This document shows, in pieces, positions 17,769 through 27,117 of a stretch of 64,000 nt of DNA; the stretch's first letter is position 1, and each line of letters opens with the position of its first letter. Source of the stretch: Chitinophagales bacterium (GTDB lineage: Bacteria > Bacteroidota > Bacteroidia > Chitinophagales > Chitinophagaceae); assembly GCA_020636505.1 (NCBI GenBank), contig JACJXR010000004.1:287617-351616 (forward strand), written 5' to 3'. Made by a program: the position numbers and the translations under genes. The notes under the pieces were generated by a model. The model searched no databases and had not been told where the DNA came from. It saw only the letters and a list, made by a program, of their open reading frames with translations.

Positions 17769-18554
17769 TTATTTGCCGTCTAAATAGTTTTCCAAGGCTG
17801 CAATCATGGATGGCGCGTTCGGTGCAGGGGCTTTGATGTTCAAGGTCAATCCCGCATCTTCTATCGCTTTGGATGTGGTTGGGCCAAAAGCACCTATCAA
17901 CGTACCGTTCTGCTTGAACTTCGGATCGTTGTCGAACAATGTTTGTACGCTGTTGGGGCTGTAAAACACGATAACATCGTAGTCGGCCTTCATTACAGGT
18001 TTTATATCGTTGGACAATGTGCGGTAAAGTGTCGCCTCCACATACGCTGCACTTTCTCCTTGTAGATATTGCGCTATATCGTTCTTACCGTTGTCTGAAG
18101 TAGGCACGATGAATTTTTCGTTGTTCTTGTGCTTGGCTATCACCTCCAACAGTCCGTCGTTGCTACCGTCGGGAGAGAAGAACACCTTACGCTTTCTGTA
18201 AAGGATGAATTTCTGAAGATATAAGGCAACCGCCTCCGTACTGCAGAAATACTTCATATCCTGCGATACTTTCACTTTCAGCTCTTCACAAATACGAAAG
18301 AAATGGTCGATGGCCTTTCTGCTGGTGAAAACGATGGCGGTGTATTCCGTAATGTCTATACGTTGTTTACGAAACTCCTTACCGTCGATACCTTCCACCT
18401 TGATGAACGGAAAAAATTCCAATTCCAAGCCGTACTTGTCAGCCAGGTCAAAATAAGGTGATTTCTGTGTGCTTGGCTTGGGTAAGGTTATAAGCACCTT
18501 GTTGATTTCCTTCTTCGTACCGTTTTTCTGTTTGTCTTTAGCTGCTTTTGCCAT
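17769..18554 (-). CDS. hemD: Uroporphyrinogen-III synthase family protein (HemD-like)
   Basis: 261 residues from the ATG at 18554 (a TTG at 18584 would add ten residues). Two alternating alpha/beta halves, with NKVLITLPKPSTQKSPYFDLADKYG at the start, YTAIVFTSRKAIDHFF in the first half, YDVIVFYSPNSVQTLF in the second and IGAFGPTTSKAIEDAGL near the end, match HemD. HemD cyclises hydroxymethylbilane to uroporphyrinogen III in haem synthesis. The lysine-rich N-terminus is unusual but low-complexity. It follows the DUF4271 gene by 63 nt, a pairing often seen in Bacteroidota. Confidence 0.87.
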   Translation of the reverse strand: MAKAAKDKQKNGTKKEINKVLITLPKPSTQKSPYFDLADKYGLELEFFPFIKVEGIDGKEFRKQRIDITEYTAIVFTSRKAIDHFFRICEELKVKVSQDMKYFCSTEAVALYLQKFILYRKRKVFFSPDGSNDGLLEVIAKHKNNEKFIVPTSDNGKNDIAQYLQGESAAYVEATLYRTLSNDIKPVMKADYDVIVFYSPNSVQTLFDNDPKFKQNGTLIGAFGPTTSKAIEDAGLTLNIKAPAPNAPSMIAALENYLDGK

Positions 18555-18617
18555 ATGGGTTGTAACGGGTTTGTTTTTAGTCAAAACAAAGTTGATTGTT
18601 ACTTAAACTCTTAATTG

Positions 18618-19490
18618 TCAATAAAAAATTCCGCGTATTAACAGCTTCGTCAAAATTGCCATAGGCAAAATTTCAGAAGCGCAAAGGTACGCAAAAAAAT
18701 GAAATTTGGAGTACTGAAAGAACGCCCCCAGTACTTGCCACGACCTTGTGTAACGGTTGATAAACAACACTCCCACAAGGAAAAGTGACACGATCATGGC
18801 GGGTATAGCGATGCTTGTTTGAGCAAATGCCAATAGCACTGTAAACGGCAACAGTATTATTGCTATGACTTTATTGATAAGAAAAACATTGTATATATAA
18901 TGTCCCATCATAGTATGAATATTGAAAGCCCAGCCACTGAAACGCATTACAAAATGCTTGGCCAAGTACAACAATCCTACTCCGCCTATCAATACTATCA
19001 CCAATACAGACGGGCTGAACACACTTATACGTTGGGGAAAGTTTAACTTAAAGATATAGTAGAGATATACACCACCCGATGCCGCAAAAAAGATGTTCAT
19101 CAACAAGTTGGGCAGTACGGCGGTCTCCATCTGGTCCTTCAACTGCTTGTTGCCGAATGCGGGGCTACGAAAGGCACGCAGCAAATACCGGAAGTATCTG
19201 GGGTGTATGTATCTGATAAGTCCGAACAACAATACAAGGGTGAACACAATATAAAAATCGAAGGTGAAGGTCCTTGTTTCCCTCTTTTGTTCATTAACCA
19301 ACGGTTTCATATCGCTCAACAGAGGATGTTTTTGCAACATGGCCTCCATATCCGCATTGGTTTTTGCGTCTATCGTTGCTTTCGAGGTGCCTATGTGTAT
19401 ACCATAGCGTTCGGGCTGCACAGCTGCATAGCCCTTGCCTGTGGCAAGCAACAACATGATGACAAATAAGCTCTTGATGAAAAAACGCAT
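18618..19490 (-). CDS. DUF4271 membrane protein
   Basis: 290 residues. A signal peptide (cleavage near GYAAVQ) and a short periplasmic part are followed by about six hydrophobic segments from residue 75 onwards (FYIVFTLVLLFGLIRYI, LMNIFFAASGGVYLYYIF, FSPSVLVIVLIGGVGLLYLA, VIAIILLPFTVLLAF, AIPAMIVSLFLVGVLFI and a last one). The segment FRYLLRAFRSPAFGNKQL is typical of DUF4271, a Bacteroidota-specific family of unknown function. Its position ahead of hemD is conserved in related genomes and hints at an envelope or haem link, which remains inference. Confidence 0.85.
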   Translation of the reverse strand: MRFFIKSLFVIMLLLATGKGYAAVQPERYGIHIGTSKATIDAKTNADMEAMLQKHPLLSDMKPLVNEQKRETRTFTFDFYIVFTLVLLFGLIRYIHPRYFRYLLRAFRSPAFGNKQLKDQMETAVLPNLLMNIFFAASGGVYLYYIFKLNFPQRISVFSPSVLVIVLIGGVGLLYLAKHFVMRFSGWAFNIHTMMGHYIYNVFLINKVIAIILLPFTVLLAFAQTSIAIPAMIVSLFLVGVLFINRYTRSWQVLGAFFQYSKFHFFAYLCASEILPMAILTKLLIRGIFY

Positions 19491-19540
19491 AGTCTACCGA
19501 TGCACAAAGTTACAATTACAGGGTCAATACTTACAAGGGA

Positions 19541-20089
19541 TTATCGTTGGCGATACAGGTTCATCTCCTGTCTTATCATATTGTACAAAAGCTCCAGCCG
19601 GTCTTTGCTGGCTTCGTTGCAGTTGCTGAGCGCTCTGTTTCTCGACCGTTTGAAACAATCCAACGGATCGCTCTCGCAAGTCACACGTATCTCTACACCC
19701 ACTCTGTGCGCCCAATATTGCCTGTATCTGCTTTTCACGAGGCTGTTTTTGGAGAACAACACATTCGTAAGTGCAGTTGGGTCTTGCTCTATCAAGTGGC
19801 GGCATACGATGTTGAGTTGCGCCCTTAACTCCCCTGTTGCTTCAGGCAGCATGGTGCATGCCAAGTAGATGTAAAAAGGCTGTGTGGCTTTATTAACCGT
19901 GAACATACTGTCCAATATGCTGAATGCTCTTGCACTGCTGTTGATGTCAAACAATTTTGCATAGCAATCCTTCGCATCCTGCGATACAGCGGACAGTGCA
20001 TAATAATAGTTAGGATCCCGAAGCTCCTGAGCATAGCCTTGTAGGAGCGATAGGCAAAAACATACAGTAAAGAGAACCCTTTTTAGCAT
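19541..20089 (-). CDS. Secreted protein of unknown function
   Basis: 182 residues from the ATG at 20089, chosen because it starts a clear signal peptide (MLKRVLFTVCFCLSLLQGYAQ); the longer frame to 20224 is not credible. The mature part is rich in cysteine for a short protein (DAKDCYAKLFD, YLACTMLP, LNIVCRHLIEQD, VTCESDPLDCFKRS, LSNCNEASKDR), so disulfides are likely in the periplasm. No family is recognised. It is transcribed away from hemW, 92 nt apart, and lies upstream of the DUF4271-hemD pair. Confidence 0.7.
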   Translation of the reverse strand: MLKRVLFTVCFCLSLLQGYAQELRDPNYYYALSAVSQDAKDCYAKLFDINSSARAFSILDSMFTVNKATQPFYIYLACTMLPEATGELRAQLNIVCRHLIEQDPTALTNVLFSKNSLVKSRYRQYWAHRVGVEIRVTCESDPLDCFKRSRNRALSNCNEASKDRLELLYNMIRQEMNLYRQR

Positions 20090-20164
20090 AATGCGATAAG
20101 AACTTAAAAATATAAAATATACCGCTTCGTTGGGGGTGATTTTTAAACAGGTGTGATTAACTCC

Positions 20165-20172
20165 TATTTTTG
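20165..20172 (+). promoter_or_regulatory. -7 promoter box for hemW
   Basis: TATTTTTG, an exact TAnnTTTG match, ending 9 nt before the hemW ATG; no TTG at -33, only a T-run. Implies a very short 5' leader. Confidence 0.55.
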
Positions 20173-20181
20173 CGTTATAAT

Positions 20182-21309
20182 ATGGCCGGCATATACATAC
20201 ATATACCTTTTTGCAAGCAAGCATGCAACTACTGCAATTTCCACTTCTCCACTTCGCTGAAGTTTAAGAGCGAACTGTTGGAAGCCTTGACGCAAGAACT
20301 GGAAATGCAGCGCGATTACCTGCAAGGCATGCAAGTTCAGACGATCTATTTCGGAGGAGGGACACCCTCATTGTTATCGGCCGATGAGGTAAACCGTATC
20401 GTAGATAAAATATCACAACATTATAACCTCAACAACTTGAAAGAGGTTACCCTTGAGGCCAACCCCGACGACCTTACGCAACAACACATCAAAGACCTGC
20501 GACGAACATCCGTCAATAGGTTCAGCATTGGCATACAATCCTTCTTCGACCGCGACCTGCAATACATGAACCGTGCACACAATGCGCAAGAGGCGGACTA
20601 TGCCATCAAAGCTTCGCAAGATGCAGGCTTCACCAACCTTACCATCGACCTGATATATGGCACTCCCGGATTGAGCGATGTCGATTGGCAACACAACTTA
20701 TCTCGTGTCCAGGACTTGAGTATACCACACTTCTCATCTTATGCACTTACTGTGGAAGAAGGCACAGCTTTGCACCACAACATCAAAGTAAAAAAGACCA
20801 CACCTGTGGATGCGGAACAGTCTGCAGCACAGTTTGAGATATTGATGGCCAAAGCCAAAGAGCTGGGCTACCAACATTATGAAATATCCAACCTTGCTTT
20901 GCCCGGGCATAGAGCAATACACAACACCAATTACTGGAAAGGTGTGCCTTACTTGGGTATAGGACCTTCTGCACATTCCTTCGATGGTAAAACACGCCGT
21001 TGGAACATCGCCAACAATGCACTGTACATCAAAAGCATCCTCACCGATAAAAAATCGAATTACGAAGAAGAAGTACTTACACAAAAACAACAACTGAATG
21101 AGTATATCATGACATCTCTACGAACCATGTGGGGTATTGACCTGAATAAGGTTGCAACACAATGGGGAAGCGATACAGTCAAAACCATTCTGAATACCGC
21201 CGAACAGTTTATAGAATACGAGCAAGCCATACATAAAGACAATACACTTGTACTCACAGATAAAGGCCGCCTCTTTGCCGACCATATAGCCGGGGAACTA
21301 TTCTTATAA
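20182..21309 (+). CDS. hemW: Radical SAM protein HemW (haem chaperone, coproporphyrinogen oxidase-like)
   Basis: 375 residues from ATG 20182; the start is set by MAGIYIHIPFC, the usual HemW N-terminus. The radical SAM cysteines are C11, C15 and C18 (CKQACNYC). IYFGGGTPSLLS (SAM-binding GGGTP) and RFSIGIQSFFDRDL follow. HemW lacks the features of true HemN and acts as a haem-binding chaperone in proteobacteria; many annotations still call it oxygen-independent coproporphyrinogen oxidase. The C-terminal domain with GIGPSAHSFDGKTRRWN is typical of HemW. It may head an operon with the secreted protein at 21346. Confidence 0.93.
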   Translation: MAGIYIHIPFCKQACNYCNFHFSTSLKFKSELLEALTQELEMQRDYLQGMQVQTIYFGGGTPSLLSADEVNRIVDKISQHYNLNNLKEVTLEANPDDLTQQHIKDLRRTSVNRFSIGIQSFFDRDLQYMNRAHNAQEADYAIKASQDAGFTNLTIDLIYGTPGLSDVDWQHNLSRVQDLSIPHFSSYALTVEEGTALHHNIKVKKTTPVDAEQSAAQFEILMAKAKELGYQHYEISNLALPGHRAIHNTNYWKGVPYLGIGPSAHSFDGKTRRWNIANNALYIKSILTDKKSNYEEEVLTQKQQLNEYIMTSLRTMWGIDLNKVATQWGSDTVKTILNTAEQFIEYEQAIHKDNTLVLTDKGRLFADHIAGELFL

Positions 21310-21345
21310 ATATATTATCCATATCTTCATACTAAATCATAACCT

Positions 21346-22101
21346 ATGAAAAACCTGATAATTACTCTTCTGATATTCGGCAGCTACTCATGCATGGCGC
21401 AAAACATGAACATTGTCAAGTTGCAATCAACTGTACCACCGAAAGACTGGTCGAGCAAAACCCCTGATATCTGCTTCGATAAAGATTTTCTGCAAAAAAC
21501 AAGTGACGAGTTATACGACGCGGGCAACCCAAACTACGTGCTGCTCGATTTGATGAAGGATGGCTATATCAACAGTACATATTTGAATAACTATATGGTA
21601 CATCTATATGCCGACGACATTCGTAAGCCCGGCAATGTGGAGATACCCGATGATGTAAGAAAAGCATACGGCGAAAAGTGGGTGGCGTTTGTCAAGTCGA
21701 TAAACGAGCCGATAGATAAGAACAGTCGCTACGACCTATACTATTGGGACGGTATCAGCACCGAAGATATAACCGACCCCGAGTCTCAGTTCAGGGCTAA
21801 CGTAAAATATGCACAATACAGTGCCAGGCTTACCAAACGAGGAGAGCTCAGACTGCTGAAAGAGATGGTAGCAGATGGTGTTGCCAACCCCAACAGAAAG
21901 ATCGACTACATGTTCAACAAAGAAGGCTTTTGGGTACAAGGAGTTTCGCTTAACAAAGAGCTTGGCGAAAAATACATGCAGATCTGTAGAGAAGAATTTG
22001 GTTATGTTCACCCAAACCTCACTAAGCATTCTTTCAAGTCAAGCGTGAACTTCAAACGAGAAATAGCCGACCTCGAAAAACAATTGGCCACTACCAAATA
22101 G
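21346..22101 (+). CDS. Secreted protein of unknown function
   Basis: 251 residues with a signal peptide (MKNLIITLLIFGSYSCMAQ). The C in GSYSCMAQ is not in a convincing lipobox. The mature protein is mixed alpha/beta and charged, with no motif I recognise. It follows hemW by 36 nt, and the next gene starts 1 nt after its stop, so the two secreted proteins are very likely co-translated and may work together. Confidence 0.7.
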   Translation: MKNLIITLLIFGSYSCMAQNMNIVKLQSTVPPKDWSSKTPDICFDKDFLQKTSDELYDAGNPNYVLLDLMKDGYINSTYLNNYMVHLYADDIRKPGNVEIPDDVRKAYGEKWVAFVKSINEPIDKNSRYDLYYWDGISTEDITDPESQFRANVKYAQYSARLTKRGELRLLKEMVADGVANPNRKIDYMFNKEGFWVQGVSLNKELGEKYMQICREEFGYVHPNLTKHSFKSSVNFKREIADLEKQLATTK

Positions 22102-22102
22102 T

Positions 22103-23014
22103 TTGACTTACATCAAACACATATTTCCACTACTGCTTCTCTTCATATGCAGTAGCGCATACGCACAATCAAAAAATATTTACGGACGCATAACGGATAA
22201 CTCTGGTACAGGTATACCATATGCAGTCATCCAACTAAAAGAAAAACCCGAAAAGGGTGTGCACTGCGATGAACATGGCAGGTTTTCATTTAGCGTTAGC
22301 AACAACATCAAGGCCATCAACATATGGTGTGTAGGCTATGAAAAACGAGAGTTTACATTAACGAAAACAAAAGACTCACTCATCATAGTATTGCAGCGCA
22401 AGCACTACCAAATGGAGGCTGCACACATCAAAGCACCGAAAGGAAACGTAAAAACAGGCGTTCTCGGCAAAAAGAACATTGACAATAAAATGCTCGGTTA
22501 CGACTGTTGGGCAAGCTCCCGATATGGAAGAGAGATGGCGCTTTTCTTACCGGCCAACACAAAGAGAAACGGTGTATTGAAAGAGGTCTTTTTTTATGTT
22601 ACCGATCGTGGTATTCCAAAAACAAAATTTCGCATTCATGTGTATGCATACGACAGTGTAAAGCGTGCCCCCGGAATAGAACTGACCACCCAAAACATCG
22701 TCGTACATGCAGACACCGGCAACGAATGGGTGAACGCAGACCTGAGTAACATGAACATACCCCTTGGTAAAGGCATTTTCATCTCTGCAGAATGGATAGA
22801 AGGGCATGACAACGACCCCAAACTATGGAGTATCAGTGGCAGTCATGCACAAGGACAAGTTTTGGGCTTGACCAAAGATTATTGGAACTATGGATATATC
22901 ACATTCGACCGTAAGATATTTGAGACAGAATGGGATTGGGCTCCCTACCCATCGGCACAAAAAAGACACGTTCTCAACCTGATGGCTTACGCCACATACC
23001 GGTATATCAAGTAG
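22103..23014 (+). CDS. Secreted protein with carboxypeptidase-regulatory-like domain
   Basis: 303 residues starting at TTG, the only start that gives the signal peptide LTYIKHIFPLLLLFICSSAYAQ; it lies 1 nt after the previous stop. Residues about 23-95 form a CarboxypepD_reg-like beta-sandwich (NIYGRITDNSGTGIPYAVIQLKEKPEKG, then FSFSVSNNIKAINIWCVGYEKREF), as in the plug-side domain of TonB-dependent receptors and other Bacteroidota exported proteins. The rest is a beta-rich domain with several tryptophans (DYWNYGYITFDRK, EWDWAPYP), possibly a jelly-roll. The function is unknown. Its end overlaps the alanine racemase end by 8 nt. Confidence 0.75.
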   Translation: MTYIKHIFPLLLLFICSSAYAQSKNIYGRITDNSGTGIPYAVIQLKEKPEKGVHCDEHGRFSFSVSNNIKAINIWCVGYEKREFTLTKTKDSLIIVLQRKHYQMEAAHIKAPKGNVKTGVLGKKNIDNKMLGYDCWASSRYGREMALFLPANTKRNGVLKEVFFYVTDRGIPKTKFRIHVYAYDSVKRAPGIELTTQNIVVHADTGNEWVNADLSNMNIPLGKGIFISAEWIEGHDNDPKLWSISGSHAQGQVLGLTKDYWNYGYITFDRKIFETEWDWAPYPSAQKRHVLNLMAYATYRYIK

Positions 23015-24185
23015 CGCTTGTATCGCTTATCAGCCGTGGTATGTTCATGGGTAGCCTTGTCAGCAGTTCGTAGTTCAATTGGCTGGTCATCTCTCCAAAC
23101 GAGGCCACACTTATTTCTCTTTCTCCCTGCTCACCTATAAACACCACTTCGTCTCCCGCTTTCACACCATCTTCTATCTCCGTCACATCCACCACAACGC
23201 AATTCATGTTCACAACACCCACCACAGATAATCTATGTCCTTTTATCAATACACGCCCTGAGTTGCTTAAGCTCCTGCTGAAGCCATGCGCATAACCCAC
23301 GGGCACTATCGCCACCTGCATATCCTGCCCCGCAAAAAAGCTATACCCATAACCGATGAATCCTCCCTGCGGCACATGCTTCACGCTCATCACATTACTC
23401 TCCCAACGTATGACGCGCTTCAGTGGCGACTTCACATCACCGTTCAGTTCTATACCCTGTGCGTTCATGTACTCCACCATTAATTCAGGGCTTGGCCAAA
23501 ATCCGTACTGCATGATGCCGATGCGCAACATATCATACCGCATATCGGGGAAGCGTACCGATGCCGCCGAACAGCAAGTATGTATCTGCTCAGGCTCTAT
23601 ACCTGCCATTCGAAATGCACGTACGAATTTCCTGAACAGTATCTTCTGTTGTTTGAGCCTTACGTAATTGCTGATGTGCTCCGCACCTGCAAAGTGCATA
23701 CACAACCCTCTGAATCTTATATACTCTTTGTTGTCTTTCAGTTTTTCTATCAATGCGGGTATTTCTTCCAAGTCAAAACCCGTTCTGTACATACCCGTCT
23801 CAGCTTCTATATGTACGATGGCTTTTTTACCTACTTGTTTTGCTTCTTCAATCGCAACATCCAAACGCGCATTGTCGAACACGAAAAACTCCACCTCATT
23901 ATTCACCGCCCAAGCTATGTCTTGCTCATTCATCGAGCCCATTACCATAATAGTGGTTCCCGGTCCTGCAACATCATGCACCCTATACGCTTCCTCCGAA
24001 TTGAACACTGCAAAATGGTTCACACCGCAATCTTCCGCCAAAGGAACATAGGTTTCTATCCCGTGACCGTAAGCATTGCCTTTCACCACTGCGCTTATCT
24101 GTATATCTCCGAAATATTCCCGAAAGAAATCCCAGTTGTTTTGCATGGCTGCTTTGTCCAGTATGATGCGTGATGATGATGGCAT
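23007..24185 (-). CDS. alr: Alanine racemase
   Basis: 392 residues. This PLP enzyme interconverts L- and D-alanine for peptidoglycan. The PLP lysine is K35 in AVVKGNAYGHG (the family usually has KADAYGHG; GN in place of AD is seen in Bacteroidota). The second half has the beta domain with RVIRWESNVMSVKHVPQGGFIGYG, the expected catalytic tyrosine region, and VPVGYAHGFSRSLSN. Its ATG shares a base with the TAA stop of the M20 gene (TAATG), so the two are translationally coupled. Confidence 0.94.
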   Translation of the reverse strand: MPSSSRIILDKAAMQNNWDFFREYFGDIQISAVVKGNAYGHGIETYVPLAEDCGVNHFAVFNSEEAYRVHDVAGPGTTIMVMGSMNEQDIAWAVNNEVEFFVFDNARLDVAIEEAKQVGKKAIVHIEAETGMYRTGFDLEEIPALIEKLKDNKEYIRFRGLCMHFAGAEHISNYVRLKQQKILFRKFVRAFRMAGIEPEQIHTCCSAASVRFPDMRYDMLRIGIMQYGFWPSPELMVEYMNAQGIELNGDVKSPLKRVIRWESNVMSVKHVPQGGFIGYGYSFFAGQDMQVAIVPVGYAHGFSRSLSNSGRVLIKGHRLSVVGVVNMNCVVVDVTEIEDGVKAGDEVVFIGEQGEREISVASFGEMTSQLNYELLTRLPMNIPRLISDTSAT

Positions 24186-25309
24186 TATTGCTGTGCTCCT
24201 TTTTGTATGGTGGTGAACATATCTATTGCAGTGCTTATTATTTCATCGGGGAAATCATATTCCGGATGGTGCAGCGGTTTGCAACTTTCTCCCGAGCCTA
24301 ATCCGAACATGGCTCCTTTGAATCTGTTGGTGAACAAGCCGAAATCTTCTCCCCAACGGAAAGGTTCGTCCTTATCGTGATAACTCAATCCCAATTGTGC
24401 TGCGGATTGTTTTATGATGTTCACGGCATCCTCATCGTTTTGATTCGACTCGAATGCTTCTTGCTCTTCATAACTCACTTTCAATTCGTGCTTCTTCGCA
24501 AGTTTTTCTCCAATGCTCTTTATTTGTGCCAATGCATCGTTCAGTCTATCGTTCGTATCGGCACGTATGGTCAAGTGTACGGAGCCTTGTCCTGCACTGG
24601 TGCCGTAGGCCTTTTCGCCCAACACGATATGAGCGGGTGTCACAGTCACAAACTCATGCACCTCTTTCTTTTCCATATTGTGTTTCAAAGCCTCCAACAA
24701 GTATTCGCTGATAGCTGCGGCGGGATTACGTCCATGCCAAGGTTCAGCGGCATGTGAAGTGTATCCTTTGAAGTACGCAATCAATGTGGTGACCGCAGGT
24801 GTAAAACTCCCCACCTTACACACCACTTCATGCAAAGGATAAGCGGGTACATTGTGTAGCGCGAACGCATAGTCGATATTCAAGTCGTCCAGTATTTTAC
24901 TCTCTTCCACTTTTTCCGCACCCCATCCTATTTCCTCAGCCGGCTGAAAGAGCATATATACATTACCTTTCTCAGGCCTCTGCTCAGAAAAGTATTTTGA
25001 CAATCCATACATGATGGTGCTGTGCCCGTCGTGCCCACACTTGTGCGACACGCCTTCGTTCACCGAGCGATATTCCGGAAATATCTCCTCGTCTATCGGC
25101 AAAGCATCCATATCTCCACGGAACAAAATATTCTTCCCCTCTGCTTTCCCTTTCACTTGCACCAGTATTCCGGTACTGGCCACCTTATCCACTTTGTCGA
25201 GTTGTAGCTTATCCAACAATCCCAACAGGTATAGTTGTGTTTCGCTTTCTTCTTTCGACAATTCTGGATGCTTGTGTAGATGGTGCCTGATGGCTGTTAA
25301 CTCTTCCAT
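24185..25309 (-). CDS. M20 family amidohydrolase (N-acyl amino acid hydrolase-like)
   Basis: 374 residues from ATG 25309. Metal-binding motifs of the M20D family are present: LFRGDMDALPI, HKCGHDGHSTIMYGL and QPAEEIGWGAEKV (catalytic EE). The dimerisation domain sits in the middle (about 165-280) and LGSGESCKPLHHPEYDFPDE closes the active site. Relatives hydrolyse N-acetyl amino acids, N-acetyl-diaminopimelate, hippurate or amino-acid conjugates; the exact substrate cannot be read. Coupling to alanine racemase suggests amino-acid or cell-wall metabolism. Confidence 0.88.
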   Translation of the reverse strand: MEELTAIRHHLHKHPELSKEESETQLYLLGLLDKLQLDKVDKVASTGILVQVKGKAEGKNILFRGDMDALPIDEEIFPEYRSVNEGVSHKCGHDGHSTIMYGLSKYFSEQRPEKGNVYMLFQPAEEIGWGAEKVEESKILDDLNIDYAFALHNVPAYPLHEVVCKVGSFTPAVTTLIAYFKGYTSHAAEPWHGRNPAAAISEYLLEALKHNMEKKEVHEFVTVTPAHIVLGEKAYGTSAGQGSVHLTIRADTNDRLNDALAQIKSIGEKLAKKHELKVSYEEQEAFESNQNDEDAVNIIKQSAAQLGLSYHDKDEPFRWGEDFGLFTNRFKGAMFGLGSGESCKPLHHPEYDFPDEIISTAIDMFTTIQKGAQQ

Positions 25310-25380
25310 ACTGCAATAAACAAACATTTAGTTGTTTGGTTCTTTTAAAAGTAACAAAGAATTTGTTAAGAATAATAATT

Positions 25381-25411
25381 TTGGAATTATATACAAATAA
25401 GTGTATTTTTG
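25381..25411 (+). promoter_or_regulatory. Bacteroidota promoter upstream of terminase-like gene
   Basis: TTG (25381-25383), a 20-nt spacer and TATTTTTG (25404-25411): full consensus. The start codon is 20 nt downstream at 25432. Confidence 0.75.
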
Positions 25412-25431
25412 TTTTAATCAATATCATCACC

Positions 25432-26196
25432 ATGAAACATGAACATCAAGTATTCATCAATCATCTGCTCAAAACCGGCGACAAGTACAAAGCCTACAAA
25501 GCTGCTTACCCCAATGCATCGGGCGAAGCACTCCAAGTTTCGGCTCGCAGGCTGATGAACCACCCGGACATACAAGGCCGGATGAAGGAAGCATTGGGCG
25601 AGGTGGAGGAAAAAGTAAAAGAAGAAGTGATCGCCGATACAAAAGAGGCCTTACAATCGGAACTGGCAAGCATAGAACAAAAGCGCAAGCTCTTGGCCAA
25701 GATGATAAGCGGTGAGTACAAGGTGAAACGTCAGATACGTGTGAAGGACCGTATAGAAGAAGTGGAAGAAGACCTGAACCCATATGCCATGTTGCGCGCC
25801 ATAGAGTTGGATACAAAATTGGCCAAAGATTGGTACGACAAAGTGGGTGACAAACCCAAAGAACAGACTCAACCGCCACGGCCTGCAGGCATAACAAACA
25901 TGCCTTTCTGGGAACCACTGAAATGGTCGTATATCAAGTACAAGGAGGATTGCCGAAAAGAGGAGGAAGAAAAAGAAGCAAAAAAAGCCCGTGAAGAAGT
26001 ATTGGCGAACAAAATACATACCCCCTCCCCCCGAACAGAACAAAACGTAACAAAACAGAACAATAACGCTCAAACACCACAGGCCGATAAGAAGCCTAAT
26101 GACAAAAAGCAAAAGTATAAGCCCAATACCGGCTATACCATCTCCATGAGTGGGGCCATGAAATTCCCCAACATCAATAAAAACAGGGACCCATAA
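25432..26196 (+). CDS. Terminase small-subunit-like protein (orphan)
   Basis: 254 residues from the ATG at 25432 (the upstream in-frame extension crosses the promoter). The N-terminal 60 residues (HQVFINHLLKTGDKYKAYKAAYP, then a serine/alanine stretch and ARRLMNHPDIQGRM) resemble the helix-turn-helix start of phage terminase small subunits, where it binds packaging DNA. A strongly charged coiled-coil region (about 60-120) and a proline/asparagine/lysine-rich disordered tail follow. No large subunit, portal or capsid gene is nearby, so it is either a domesticated DNA-binding protein or a phage remnant. It has its own good promoter, which argues for use by the host. Confidence 0.65.
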   Translation: MKHEHQVFINHLLKTGDKYKAYKAAYPNASGEALQVSARRLMNHPDIQGRMKEALGEVEEKVKEEVIADTKEALQSELASIEQKRKLLAKMISGEYKVKRQIRVKDRIEEVEEDLNPYAMLRAIELDTKLAKDWYDKVGDKPKEQTQPPRPAGITNMPFWEPLKWSYIKYKEDCRKEEEEKEAKKAREEVLANKIHTPSPRTEQNVTKQNNNAQTPQADKKPNDKKQKYKPNTGYTISMSGAMKFPNINKNRDP

Positions 26197-26298
26197 CACA
26201 CATTAAAAAAATCACCCTTGTTTTAAGCGCGGTTTTTCAACATTTACGTGCATTTCTTTTAGGCAATCACTACTTTAGTGCCGTAAATCCACTGCGTG

Positions 26299-27045
26299 AT
26301 GAAACTTCTTGAAAATAAAACGGCCATCGTGACCGGTGCCAGCCGTGGTATAGGCGAAGCAATAGCATTGAAATTCGCCGAACATGGTGCCAATGTGGCC
26401 TTTACATACCGTTCTTCCGACGAGCTTGCAAAAGCTATGGAAGAAAGGCTCAACTCGATGGGTGTCAAGGCAAAAGCCTACAAATCCGATGCGGGTGATT
26501 TTGCTGCGGCGGAGGCTTTGGCCAACGATGTGTTGAAAGAGTTCGGCACAATAGATATTTGTGTGAACAATGCGGGCATTTCCAAAGACAATTTGTTGTT
26601 GCGTGTCACTCCTGAACAGTGGGACGAAGTGATGAATGCCAACCTGAAATCGGTATACAACCTGACAAAACATGTGATACGCCCAATGATGAAAGCCAAA
26701 AGCGGCAGCATCATCAATATGAGCTCCGTTGTGGGTGTGGCAGGCAATGCCGGACAAAGCAGTTATGCGGCTTCCAAAGCAGGTATCATTGGGTTCACCA
26801 AATCCATAGCTCAGGAGCTGGGCAGCCGCAACATTCGTTGCAACGCCATAGCACCCGGTTTCATTGAGACAGACATGACCGACTATCTGAAAGACGGTGG
26901 TGCAGAACAGTGGTTCTCTCAAATTCCTATGCAGCGTTTCGGCAAGCCCGAAGAGGTGGCCGATGTGGCACTGTTTTTGGCCTCTGATATGAGCGGCTAT
27001 GTTACGGGACAAGTGATCAACACTTGTGGGGGTATGAATACCTGA
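26299..27045 (+). CDS. fabG: 3-oxoacyl-ACP reductase FabG
   Basis: 248 residues, classic short-chain dehydrogenase. NADPH-binding TGASRGIGEAIA near the N-terminus, NNAGISKD, the catalytic serine in INMSSVVGVAGN and the YAASKAG tyrosine/lysine pair are all present. The C-terminus has ALFLASDMSGYVTGQVINTCGG. It reduces 3-oxoacyl-ACP in each round of type II fatty-acid synthesis. The start is ATG 26299 (a GTG one codon upstream is possible). fabH follows 72 nt later. Confidence 0.95.
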   Translation: MKLLENKTAIVTGASRGIGEAIALKFAEHGANVAFTYRSSDELAKAMEERLNSMGVKAKAYKSDAGDFAAAEALANDVLKEFGTIDICVNNAGISKDNLLLRVTPEQWDEVMNANLKSVYNLTKHVIRPMMKAKSGSIINMSSVVGVAGNAGQSSYAASKAGIIGFTKSIAQELGSRNIRCNAIAPGFIETDMTDYLKDGGAEQWFSQIPMQRFGKPEEVADVALFLASDMSGYVTGQVINTCGGMNT

Positions 27046-27090
27046 TAAACGGTATATATTAATCTGATAGTGTAAGAAATTATAAAGAGC

Positions 27091-27098
27091 TAATTTTG
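27091..27098 (+). promoter_or_regulatory. -7 promoter box for fabH
   Basis: TAATTTTG, an exact TAnnTTTG match, 19 nt before the fabH ATG. The -33 position is poor, so fabH may also be read through from fabG. Confidence 0.45.
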
Positions 27099-27117
27099 CT
27101 TTCTTAAACAAACAATA

